Assembly: GCF_014712675.1 (NCBI RefSeq)
Contig: NZ_JACXSI010000028.1
Location: 1-49,323 of the forward strand
Direction: 5' to 3'
Source: Peribacillus faecalis
Lineage (GTDB): Bacteria; Bacillota; Bacilli; Bacillales; DSM-1321
Length of the DNA: 49,323 nt
Positions 36,101-43,492 of the stretch are shown here, one piece after another. Each line of letters opens with the position of its first letter. Within the stretch, counting starts at the first letter, position 1. The notes under the pieces were generated by a model. It saw nothing but the letters and a program-made list of their open reading frames with translations. It made no database searches and had not been told where the DNA came from. The position numbers and the translations under genes were made by a program.

Positions 36101-37243
36101 CTATAGACCTGGAAAACTATCTGGCGTATAGCCATTGAAATTAGAAGCTGGTGCAATTGTGCCGGCTTTCACCAGCTCGTAAACTTCATTCATTTTGCTA
36201 AGCGTATCTTCCGATAATTGGTGACGTCCTTCTTCTTTAATGAAGCCAGTGGAATCTGTATCTGCAAAAAGTACTACGTTTCCGCCTTCGAAGCTTCCGT
36301 CAATAACAGCGTTTAATGCCTTCTCAACATTCATGCTCATGAATTTCACTGCGGATGTTAACACGATATTTTCAGAGCCGTTTGCTCCTTCATCATATTG
36401 GTCAACGTCCACACCAATTACTTTGATGTCGCCTTTAGCTTCCTTCACCGCTGTGAATACACCATTGCCCGTGCCGCCTGCCGCAACAAAGATTCTGTCG
36501 ACTCCTTCTTTGATCAATGCATTACCAATCACCTTGCCAGTTGCTTCATCTGCAAATGACCCTGCATAGTTACCGCCAATGTTAGCACCTGTTACGTCAG
36601 TTCCTGCATAACCTGATAATTCAACCACTTCAACATTTGTACCGTACACTTTATTGACATAGTTTACGCCTGATTCAAAACCAAATTGATAATTTACATT
36701 TGAAGGATAAGCAATCCCGCTTACAACTGCTACTTTATTTGATTTTGTTTCTAATGCTGCGGCCATTCCTGCAAAAAAGCCGCTCTCTTGTTCAGCAAAA
36801 TTCATTGCATATATATTTTCGAATGTTTTTTGGTCACCAACCGCTTCGGGTTCTGAGTCATTTAGGATAAATACTTTATCTGGGTTTTCAACTGCTATGC
36901 TTGAGATTCCAGCAAATTGAAACCCTGGAGTTACAATAACATCATAGTCGGCCACAATATCTGCAACTGCCTGTACAGCCGCAGACGGGTCGCCGGTTTC
37001 TTCTTTAACCGCCGTTACTGTTGCTGTTGGGTTATTTTTAATGAAATTCAAAATGCCGTTATAGTTATCTTCATTGAAGCTGCCATCATCCACTCCTGAA
37101 GGGCTTGTTACAATGGCGATTTTCAGCCCGCCTTCACCTGCTTCTTTGTTTGCTGCATTGTCATTATTTCCGCATGCCTCCATTACGACAGTCATTAGAG
37201 CAAGAACTAAAATTAATGCTATGTTTTTAATACTTTTTTTCAT
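36101..37243 (-). CDS. Nucleoside-binding lipoprotein, BMP family (copy 2)
   Basis: BMP-family lipoprotein of 380 residues, a close duplicate of copy 1 with the same motifs (SGVDDGSFNEDNYNG, GFQFAGISS, FGFESGVNYVNKVYG, FVAAGGTGNGVFTA). The signal peptide has lipobox VMEACG with C24. Differences cluster in the mature N terminus (NNDNAANKEAGEG) and some loops, so ligand preference may differ slightly. It has no permease or ATPase of its own and probably shares NupOPQ. The start ATG follows AGAGGAGAG. An intact guanine riboswitch with terminator precedes it. Confidence 0.92.
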   Translation of the reverse strand: MKKSIKNIALILVLALMTVVMEACGNNDNAANKEAGEGGLKIAIVTSPSGVDDGSFNEDNYNGILNFIKNNPTATVTAVKEETGDPSAAVQAVADIVADYDVIVTPGFQFAGISSIAVENPDKVFILNDSEPEAVGDQKTFENIYAMNFAEQESGFFAGMAAALETKSNKVAVVSGIAYPSNVNYQFGFESGVNYVNKVYGTNVEVVELSGYAGTDVTGANIGGNYAGSFADEATGKVIGNALIKEGVDRIFVAAGGTGNGVFTAVKEAKGDIKVIGVDVDQYDEGANGSENIVLTSAVKFMSMNVEKALNAVIDGSFEGGNVVLFADTDSTGFIKEEGRHQLSEDTLSKMNEVYELVKAGTIAPASNFNGYTPDSFPGL

Positions 37244-37282
37244 TATGTACTTCTCTCCTCTGCCTTTTTTATTGCTTCATAT

Positions 37283-37313
37283 AAAAATTAAAAGCACCGA
37301 ATTATACCGGTGC
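37283..37313 (-). terminator. Riboswitch-controlled terminator ahead of BMP copy 2
   Basis: On the minus strand GCACCG (37313-37308), an eight-base loop and CGGTGC (37299-37294) are followed by TTTTAATTTTTAT. The preceding AGTCAAGC (37319-37312) is complementary to GCTTGACT at the 3' side of the aptamer (37398-37391), giving the antiterminator. Confidence 0.88.
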
Positions 37314-37385
37314 TTGACTTCAAAAAGGCAGATATAAAAGAAGATAAGATAGAAATTGGAATATCCTCTCATTTATATACGCAAC

Positions 37386-37452
37386 CTCGTAGTCAAGCTA
37401 TTTATGGTAGCTCGGTAGAAACTTTCGGGCCATATCCCCAATATTATACGAG
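37386..37452 (-). promoter_or_regulatory. Purine (guanine-class) riboswitch aptamer, BMP copy 2
   Basis: A complete aptamer on the minus strand: P1 CTCGTA (37452-37447) with TACGAG (37391-37386), L2 GATATGG between GGG and CCC of P2, J2/3 GTTTCTACC, P3 CGAGCT/AGCTTG around ACCATAAAT, and GACTACGAG with the guanine-specifying C at 37392. Confidence 0.96.
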
Positions 37453-37478
37453 AATAATATTTAATTTTTACAAAGGAA

Positions 37479-37507
37479 ATGTTAACATCAGATTTTCTAA
37501 CTGTCAA
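37479..37507 (-). promoter_or_regulatory. Promoter of BMP copy 2
   Basis: TTGACA (37507-37502), a 17-base spacer and TAACAT (37484-37479) on the minus strand. Transcription would begin about 20 bases ahead of the aptamer. Confidence 0.75.
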
Positions 37508-37597
37508 TAAAAAATACGTACATTTTCACGCAAAAAGAGATTAACATTCGTTAATCTCTTTAGGAAGGTGAATATTTTATGAGTTTTAAATTATAAT

Positions 37598-38284
37598 TCA
37601 AGTAATTAAGTATTCATCCCCAATTTCCTTCCAATCATATACTGGTTTTAATATATGGTTTCTAAGAACAGCTTCTACTCGTTCCGCCTCTTTATTTTCA
37701 ATAATTGCAAGGATATTCTTATGTTCGGTAATTGAATCTTCAAAGCAGTGTTCGCTCCGGGTGAGATTAAACATTCGGTGATAATCCGATGCCATTTGAG
37801 AAATGGCTTTCCAAGTATTGTTTCTATGATGACTGTGAAAGATGGTGGAATGGAAATTATCATCCAATTCATCAAATTTCCTTGCCAACTCTCCTTGATC
37901 CAACGTCGAATCTAACAGTAACTCTTGAAAACGAATGATTCTTTTCAGTCGATTAAAGCTTTCTTCAGGAAAATTATCACATGCCAGTTTTAAATATTCC
38001 TTCTCTAAGTCGAACCACATACAGGCAGCTTCTTCAACTAATTCTGGATTAATCTCTGAAACATACGATCCTACTTGAGGAATTAAATCTACTAGATGTT
38101 CTTGTTGCAGTTTCCATAGAGCATTTTTTATAGGTGTGCTTGAGACTTTAAGTGCCTCGGCAAGTTCTCCTACACTTAATAGTTGTCCCGGCTTTAATTC
38201 TAATGATAAAATTGCTTCTTTAATTGCTCTATACGAATAGTTTATATTATTCTCACTCGGTAACCTCGGCAGCATTTTCACCAT
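37598..38284 (-). CDS. GntR-family regulator (FadR subfamily, FCD domain)
   Basis: Regulator of 228 residues with an N-terminal winged helix (YRAIKEAILSLELKPGQLLS, then ELAEALKVSSTPIKNALWKL, about 20-65) and a C-terminal all-helical FCD ligand domain, including DDNFHSTIFHSHHRNNTW and the later EHKNILAIIENKE with the acidic and histidine residues that bind metal or carboxylate ligands in this family. The start is ATG at 38284 with GGAGTGAG upstream; an in-frame ATG at 38314 has no site. Its target is unknown. It lies upstream of the BMP genes and downstream of a terminator, so it could govern either neighbour or a distant locus. Confidence 0.88.
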   Translation of the reverse strand: MVKMLPRLPSENNINYSYRAIKEAILSLELKPGQLLSVGELAEALKVSSTPIKNALWKLQQEHLVDLIPQVGSYVSEINPELVEEAACMWFDLEKEYLKLACDNFPEESFNRLKRIIRFQELLLDSTLDQGELARKFDELDDNFHSTIFHSHHRNNTWKAISQMASDYHRMFNLTRSEHCFEDSITEHKNILAIIENKEAERVEAVLRNHILKPVYDWKEIGDEYLIT

Positions 38285-38351
38285 ATTTATTCTCACTCCC
38301 ATTACAAAGAACACTGATCATTATTAGTTTATGTATAATTGCTTCTAGCAG

Positions 38352-38399
38352 TATATAAAGAAAGAAGATAGTTATCTTTAAACTAAACTACCTTCTTTC
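38352..38399 (-). terminator. Terminator of the symporter/GH3 operon
   Basis: On the minus strand GAAAGAAGGTAGTTT (38399-38385) pairs with AACTATCTTCTTTC (38373-38360), followed by TTTATAT. It lies just beyond the GH3 stop at 38455. Confidence 0.7.
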
Positions 38400-38454
38400 A
38401 TACTCTGCTTCTGATTAATTCAGATAAGATTTTCTATGTTTTTATTAAAGGTGA

Positions 38455-40251
38455 TTACATATGTGTATCTATGAAACCACAGAATGCATCAACAGGGCTT
38501 ACACCTTTAAACTCTGAATGTCCTAACAATTTATCAACTATTGCAGATAATGTATGTCCATGATTATCATAAGCATTAATGTACGTCTTAACTTGCGGTA
38601 CATCTGCTAAGTGGAATGGACATTGTAATGATATAAATATTGTCGGCACTTCATTTACATAGAACGGTATATCCGGAGTTCCTTTTGAAGGATTCCATTG
38701 AATACGCTGGTCTGTGCTTGGTGCCACATCTGCTATATTGATAATTACATCATAATTATCTGTTAAATCAGAAATTGCACGTTTTTGCGCATATACGTTC
38801 ATTACTGCAGCCATCATTTCTTGTGGTGGAAGTTTTACAATCTTATCAATTGAAGACTCATAAATTTCTACTTCAAAGCCTTCTTTTTCAAGCTTTTCCT
38901 TCATTAATTCGATTGGCTTTTTCTTGCCACCTGACATAGCAGCCATGATTTTACCATAAGCAGATTCAGGTCCTTTTACTTCAACAAGTAAAACGCGCTT
39001 ATGCTTTTCTGGGCTAATCGGTAATAATTCTTGCTTGTTTTTCACTAATGTGATGGCTTTATCTGAAATTTCTGGAGCAACAGCTTTATTTTCTTCTAAT
39101 CCAATTTTAGCCATCGCTTCTTCTTTTGGTTGTAAAATTTCAGTTTTTGCTTTTTTGTGTAAACCTAAGAAAGCTTTTAAGCCTAAAATACGCGTTAATG
39201 CTTCTTCAAGTCGTTGTTCAGTGATGATACCTTTTTTATAGCCTTCCATCATCCAGTTGAAGTCTTCTTCTGGATCATTAAAGAATAAGAATAAATCACA
39301 ACCAGCAGCGATTGCTGTCGGTAACATATCACTACGCTTCATCGCAGATGTCATCGCTACCATGTGAGAAGCATCTGTTACGATAACGCCGTTGAAGTTT
39401 AATTTATCGCGTAATAGGTTTTGTAATACGATATGGCTTAAACTTGATGGCATGGCTAACTCTTCTACAGTCGCATTTGGTTTAAAATGACGTACATATT
39501 CTGGTAAAGCGATATGGCCCGACATAATAGAAGGTAATCCTGCTTCGATTAATCCGCCGTACACTTTTCCGAATGTGTTATCCCACTCTTCTACTGATAA
39601 TGTATTTGGAGCAAATGATAAGTGGTGATCGCGTTCATCTACACCATCTCCTGGGAAGTGCTTAGCAGCTGGAGCAATACCACTTTCCATAATCCCTCTC
39701 ATATACTCTAAAGAGAATTCTAAAACTTGCTCTGCTTTATTTGAATAGCAACGAGAAGAGATGACTGGGTTACGCCAGTTCATATCGATATCTACTACTG
39801 GTGCAAAACTCCAGTTACATCCAATTGCAGCTGCTTCAACACCTGAAACTCTACCCATTTCATACGCATACTTCGGATCATTTGTAGCACCGATTTTAAC
39901 TTGAGAGCCTACATAAGTTCCGTTTACACAAGCCCCATTACCACCTGCTTCAGTGTTAGCAGCAATTAATAGAGGAATTTTACTGTTTTCTTGCAAGATT
40001 TTATTTTGGTCATATACTTGTTCAGCTGTAGCCGGATTGTAACGAACGGCACCGATATGATAGTCATTTAACATTCCTTTTAAATACTCTTCATCACGGC
40101 TGGCTCCCATGTTTACAAATAATTGACCGATTTTTTCTTCAATTGTCATATTGGCAATTGTTTCTTCTACCCATTGAATATCTTTATCCGTTAGATTATA
40201 AGGTTTAGCTTTTAAATCTACCGTTGTTGTTCTATCCTTTAATTCAATCAT
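38455..40251 (-). CDS. Glycoside hydrolase family 3 (NagZ-like two-domain enzyme)
   Basis: GH3 protein of 598 residues without a signal peptide, so it probably acts on imported oligosaccharides or glycosides. The barrel domain has the substrate-binding KHFPGDG followed by DERDHH (about 206-217), where NagZ-type enzymes carry their catalytic histidine loop. The nucleophile Asp is in GVIVTDASHMVAM (about 300). A C-terminal alpha/beta sandwich domain follows (from about 390). Beta-N-acetylglucosaminidase or beta-glucosidase activity is plausible; sequence alone does not decide. The start ATG follows GGAGGATTT. It lies 100 bases downstream of the symporter gene and is probably cotranscribed with it. 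Confidence 0.9.
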   Translation of the reverse strand: MIELKDRTTTVDLKAKPYNLTDKDIQWVEETIANMTIEEKIGQLFVNMGASRDEEYLKGMLNDYHIGAVRYNPATAEQVYDQNKILQENSKIPLLIAANTEAGGNGACVNGTYVGSQVKIGATNDPKYAYEMGRVSGVEAAAIGCNWSFAPVVDIDMNWRNPVISSRCYSNKAEQVLEFSLEYMRGIMESGIAPAAKHFPGDGVDERDHHLSFAPNTLSVEEWDNTFGKVYGGLIEAGLPSIMSGHIALPEYVRHFKPNATVEELAMPSSLSHIVLQNLLRDKLNFNGVIVTDASHMVAMTSAMKRSDMLPTAIAAGCDLFLFFNDPEEDFNWMMEGYKKGIITEQRLEEALTRILGLKAFLGLHKKAKTEILQPKEEAMAKIGLEENKAVAPEISDKAITLVKNKQELLPISPEKHKRVLLVEVKGPESAYGKIMAAMSGGKKKPIELMKEKLEKEGFEVEIYESSIDKIVKLPPQEMMAAVMNVYAQKRAISDLTDNYDVIINIADVAPSTDQRIQWNPSKGTPDIPFYVNEVPTIFISLQCPFHLADVPQVKTYINAYDNHGHTLSAIVDKLLGHSEFKGVSPVDAFCGFIDTHM

Positions 40252-40351
40252 TAACGAAATCCTCCATCTTAAAATATAGATTTAGAATTGGCTTGAATGA
40301 TATGTATACATATCACTCGAGCCAATCTTTCATCTTTAACTCTTCAATTCA

Positions 40352-41761
40352 TTAACTATTTGCATTACGTTTTGCTGTTAAATCTGCTGCAAGCTGGATT
40401 GTCTTTTTCTTATTCAACGGATACATGAATAAAACGACTGCAACAATTCCGTATAAGATACCTGGCACTAATGTACCCAGCATGTAAATACCATCTAATA
40501 CTTCTTGTGGTTGCGTACCTAGTGCAGCATTATAACCAACAGCAGCAATTGCTACCCCACCGATACCACCAGCTACTGCTTGTCCTATTTTTCTAGACAT
40601 AGAAACAATTGAATAAACCGTTGCGTCTTCTCGTAATGATGTTAAGTATTCATGATAATCAATAACATCTGAAATAAATGCGTAACTAATAAAATTGTAG
40701 AATCCCATACTTGCCATAGCTAATGCTACAACAGCAATGAATGGCATTAATTCAATACCTTTTAAGAAGAATAGTCCAATATATATAATGCTTGCAGCTG
40801 CCATTCCGACAACACCAATTTCTTTTTTACCAAACTTTGCAACCAATGGTTTTACTAATGGAACCGTAATAAACATTGTACCCATTTGAACAAGCCCAAT
40901 AATACTTAGAGCTGTTGCATTTCCAAAGTAATCTTTAAATAGATATGTATTAACTGCCATTGCAATAAATGATGTTAGCATTACTAGAAGTGATGCTGTT
41001 AGTACCCATAAGAATGGTTTATTTTTCACTAAGCTTTTTACAGAACGAAGGAAATCACCTTTTTTCGCTTCTTTTGCTGGTGCTTCAATACGTTCTGTTG
41101 AAAGTTTGTAGCAACCAATATAACAAGCCATTGCTAGCACACCAAAAACACAAGCTGTCATAAACATGCGATCTGCATCAAGTTTGTTATCTACAAAAAC
41201 AATCATTGGTCCAAGAACATTAATAATAAGACCTGCTAAGCTAGCACCTACTGTACGCCATGTAGATAGTGTTGTTCTTTCAACTGGATCAGCTGTAATA
41301 ACAGAAGCCATTGATCCATAAGGAATATTAACTGTACTGTATAATGTACCCCAAACAATGTACGTAACAAATGCCCATGCTAGATAGAATCCATCTGACA
41401 TTCCAGGAATGGTTGTGAACATTAAAACACCTGTAAATACTAACGGGAATGACATGCGCAATATCCAAGGCTTAAACTTTCCATTTCTTGTTGTTGGTCG
41501 TGTATCAATAAAACGCCCCCAGGCTACATCAGCAAATGCGTCCCATAGTCGAGCAGCCATAAATAATACCCCTACTGTTGCAGCGCTAATATGAAAAATA
41601 TCCGTATAAAACACCATTAAAAATGTACTAGTTAATAAGAAGAAGAAATCATTACCAAAATCACCTAATAAATATCCCAATTTGTCACGGAAGCCAAATG
41701 GTCGCACTGGTTTGGATTCAATTTGCTCCTCCTGTACCCATGCTGGTTCTCTCATACTCAT
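40352..41761 (-). CDS. GPH-family glycoside/cation symporter (MelB-like)
   Basis: Twelve-helix major facilitator of 469 residues in the glycoside-pentoside-hexuronide:cation family. The N-terminal GFRDKLGYLLGDFGNDFFF and the loop LWDAFADVAWGRFIDTRPTT (about 68-87), with the acidic residues that bind the coupling cation in MelB, are diagnostic. It likely imports a di- or oligosaccharide for the downstream GH3 enzyme. The start is ATG at 41761 (MSMREPAW), behind AAGGAGGAAAACGTA; an in-frame ATG at 41869 would run through the leader operators. Controlled by a cre-like site and tandem repeats upstream. Confidence 0.92.
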   Translation of the reverse strand: MSMREPAWVQEEQIESKPVRPFGFRDKLGYLLGDFGNDFFFLLTSTFLMVFYTDIFHISAATVGVLFMAARLWDAFADVAWGRFIDTRPTTRNGKFKPWILRMSFPLVFTGVLMFTTIPGMSDGFYLAWAFVTYIVWGTLYSTVNIPYGSMASVITADPVERTTLSTWRTVGASLAGLIINVLGPMIVFVDNKLDADRMFMTACVFGVLAMACYIGCYKLSTERIEAPAKEAKKGDFLRSVKSLVKNKPFLWVLTASLLVMLTSFIAMAVNTYLFKDYFGNATALSIIGLVQMGTMFITVPLVKPLVAKFGKKEIGVVGMAAASIIYIGLFFLKGIELMPFIAVVALAMASMGFYNFISYAFISDVIDYHEYLTSLREDATVYSIVSMSRKIGQAVAGGIGGVAIAAVGYNAALGTQPQEVLDGIYMLGTLVPGILYGIVAVVLFMYPLNKKKTIQLAADLTAKRNANS

Positions 41762-41795
41762 TACGTTTTCCTCCTTGAAATAAAATGATTGCATT

Positions 41796-41815
41796 AGTTT
41801 GTTCAATACTGAGCA
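41796..41815. promoter_or_regulatory. Operator repeat, proximal copy
   Basis: AGTTTGTTCAATACTGAGCA occurs here and again at 41859-41878, identical over 20 bases and 63 bases apart. Each contains the dyad TTGTTCA-ATAC-TGAGCA(A). Both lie between the predicted start site and the symporter ATG, so a bound repressor could block elongation. The regulator is unknown; the neighbouring AraC protein is a candidate. Confidence 0.6.
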
Positions 41816-41858
41816 AACTTGTGTAGATATTCTTTTCTTTTTTACTTTGAGATACAAA

Positions 41859-41878
41859 AGTTTGTTCAATACTGAGCA
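41859..41878. promoter_or_regulatory. Operator repeat, distal copy
   Basis: Second exact copy of the 20-base word, six helical turns from the first (63 bases), which would put two bound proteins on the same DNA face and allow looping. Confidence 0.6.
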
Positions 41879-41910
41879 TATTAGAACTCACTATGCCTCT
41901 CTAAAGAAAA

Positions 41911-41946
41911 TAATTATTGCTATACCCCCGAATGTAAACGTTTGCA
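41911..41946 (-). promoter_or_regulatory. Symporter promoter with overlapping cre site
   Basis: TTTACA (41938-41933), a 16-base spacer and TAATTA (41916-41911) form a promoter on the minus strand. The -35 lies inside TGTAAACGTTTGCA (41933-41946), which matches the CcpA cre consensus TGWNANCGNTNWCA at all but one position. Repression by CcpA on preferred sugars is expected. Confidence 0.65.
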
Positions 41947-41951
41947 TAAAT

Positions 41952-41963
41952 TATACTAGTATA
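41952..41963. repeat. 12-base palindrome TATACTAGTATA, copy 1
   Basis: A perfect palindrome just upstream of the cre site. The same word, followed in both cases by CTT, recurs at 42078-42089. Upstream placement suggests activator or repressor sites. The intervening 41964-42077 and the following 42090-42240 contain no gene. Confidence 0.5.
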
Positions 41964-42077
41964 CTTCAAAGAAGAAGCACTGTAATAATTACTCTTACAC
42001 CTCTTAACGTTATAACCGTTCACATCTTAAAAAAATCAGTGGTCTTAATAAATTATTTATCTCGAACACCCAACTAC

Positions 42078-42089
42078 TATACTAGTATA
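42078..42089. repeat. 12-base palindrome TATACTAGTATA, copy 2
   Basis: Second copy of the palindrome, 126 bases (12 helical turns) from the first and extended identically by CTT. Confidence 0.5.
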
Positions 42090-42243
42090 CTTTTGCCAAA
42101 AAAACATTTCATGAAATTGCTTACTTTTCCTTTTTTTTTGATTCAAATTGCTTTTCCACTGCCGGCTTACATAACCTTTCTATTTATATACCGCATATAA
42201 AAGGACCTATGAAGACTGAAAAATAGTTTCTAAGCCAAATAAT

Positions 42244-42283
42244 TAGAGGCTTCTTAAAAACTAAAAATTTTAAGAAGCCTCTT
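42244..42283 (-). terminator. Terminator of the AraC regulator gene
   Basis: AGAGGCTTCTTAAAA (42245-42259) pairs perfectly with TTTTAAGAAGCCTCT (42268-42282), 20 bases past the regulator stop. The U tract on the minus strand is weak (AATTATTT), so termination may be incomplete. Confidence 0.7.
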
Positions 42284-42301
42284 CCAGTTTACATTTCAAC
42301 T

Positions 42302-43222
42302 TTATGACAAAGATCTATTTATAAACTCTTTTTGCAGGTTTTTCGGTGAGACCATGTATTCCTTTTTAAAAAGTCTGTAGAAGCTCGAATAGTCTAGAAA
42401 ACCGCATTTTATCGCAATTTGTTCCATTGGAAGCTGGTTTTGCTTAATCATGTCCAAAGCCAAAGAAAGGCGTTTTAATGATACATAACGATAAAATGGC
42501 AAATTCATTCTTCCTTTAAAGTAATGTGAAAAATAGTATTTATTCATGTGAAAACTTTCAGATACGAAATCCAGACTCAAATCTTTATCTGTCAAATGCA
42601 CTTCAATAAATTCTAATATCGATGCTAAACGTTTATCTAACCCATTATTCATGCTTAAGCATTGTTTACTAAGTGAAGGATCGAATATGATTTCCAGCGC
42701 CTGAAACAGCAGATTTTGCAAGGTAAAGGAATATGTACATTTACCTTCCTCAACCTTCTTAATAATATCATTTAGTAAAGAAACCACCTTTTGAAAACTC
42801 TTGGAATCAAGTTGATACATGTAGTTTCCGTTCGTTTTTTGGAAAGTGATGTTTTCTTTTAATATCGGGGAACTATATTGAAAATCCAACAGTAAATGAG
42901 GATTAATACTAATTAGAATGCGCTCATATTGATCGAAATCTTTGACCAGCGCTCTATGAATTGCATGAGGAGGAATCACCATGACATCTCCTTTTTTTAA
43001 CGAGTAAGTCTTTCCCTCACAAAAATATTCACATTCCCCGCTTTCAAGTATTAAAAATTCAAAAACGTCGTGACTATGCAATTGAAAAAAGGTTTCGGTA
43101 CTTGTGGAAATATGTCCAGTTTCGTTATGTTTTTTCAAAAGAACTTGTTCAGGTATATTCTTACCTACACGATAGATTTCGAAATCCCGGATTGACAAAG
43201 GTAAAAAATGTGTTTCTTTCAT
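42302..43222 (-). CDS. AraC-family transcriptional regulator
   Basis: Regulator of 306 residues with an N-terminal cupin-type sugar-sensing domain (about 40-130, with HSHDVFEFLILESGECEYF and GDVMVIPPHAIHRA) and a C-terminal pair of helix-turn-helix motifs (about 205-300: DLSLDFVSESFHMNKYYFSH and QIAIKCGFLDYSSFYRLFKK). Such proteins usually activate a neighbouring sugar operon when inducer binds. It is divergent from the large GH3 gene and downstream of the symporter promoter region, so either or both may be targets. The start ATG follows GGAAGGATT. Confidence 0.92.
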   Translation of the reverse strand: MKETHFLPLSIRDFEIYRVGKNIPEQVLLKKHNETGHISTSTETFFQLHSHDVFEFLILESGECEYFCEGKTYSLKKGDVMVIPPHAIHRALVKDFDQYERILISINPHLLLDFQYSSPILKENITFQKTNGNYMYQLDSKSFQKVVSLLNDIIKKVEEGKCTYSFTLQNLLFQALEIIFDPSLSKQCLSMNNGLDKRLASILEFIEVHLTDKDLSLDFVSESFHMNKYYFSHYFKGRMNLPFYRYVSLKRLSLALDMIKQNQLPMEQIAIKCGFLDYSSFYRLFKKEYMVSPKNLQKEFINRSLS

Positions 43223-43303
43223 ACTTCATAATCCTTCCCTTCAACAGCAACAATTACAATATTTATAGCAATAAATGATATTTTCCAAATAATCTTTGGT
43301 GTT

Positions 43304-43343
43304 ATTATAACAATATAAATGATAGCGTGTTCAATATTATAAC
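43304..43343. promoter_or_regulatory. Direct repeat in the AraC/GH3 divergent region
   Basis: ATTATAAC occurs at 43304-43311 and 43336-43343, exactly 32 bases (three helical turns) apart and each with a further TAT three bases on. Direct repeats in phase are typical AraC-family sites, and the position between the regulator and the GH3 gene fits, but the words are AT-rich and could be chance. The rest of 43223-43492 is non-coding; no firm promoter was chosen. Confidence 0.35.
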
Positions 43344-43492
43344 GGTATTTATTATAGATGAATATTGGGGGTTCACGTAATACTAGTTATGTTAAAAAGT
43401 ATAACGATGCATGCTCACCTCTTCACAAATGATAACCCGAAATAAAGCACATGCTAAAGATAGTAAAAAATATTGTGTGAGGAGAGTTCAAC

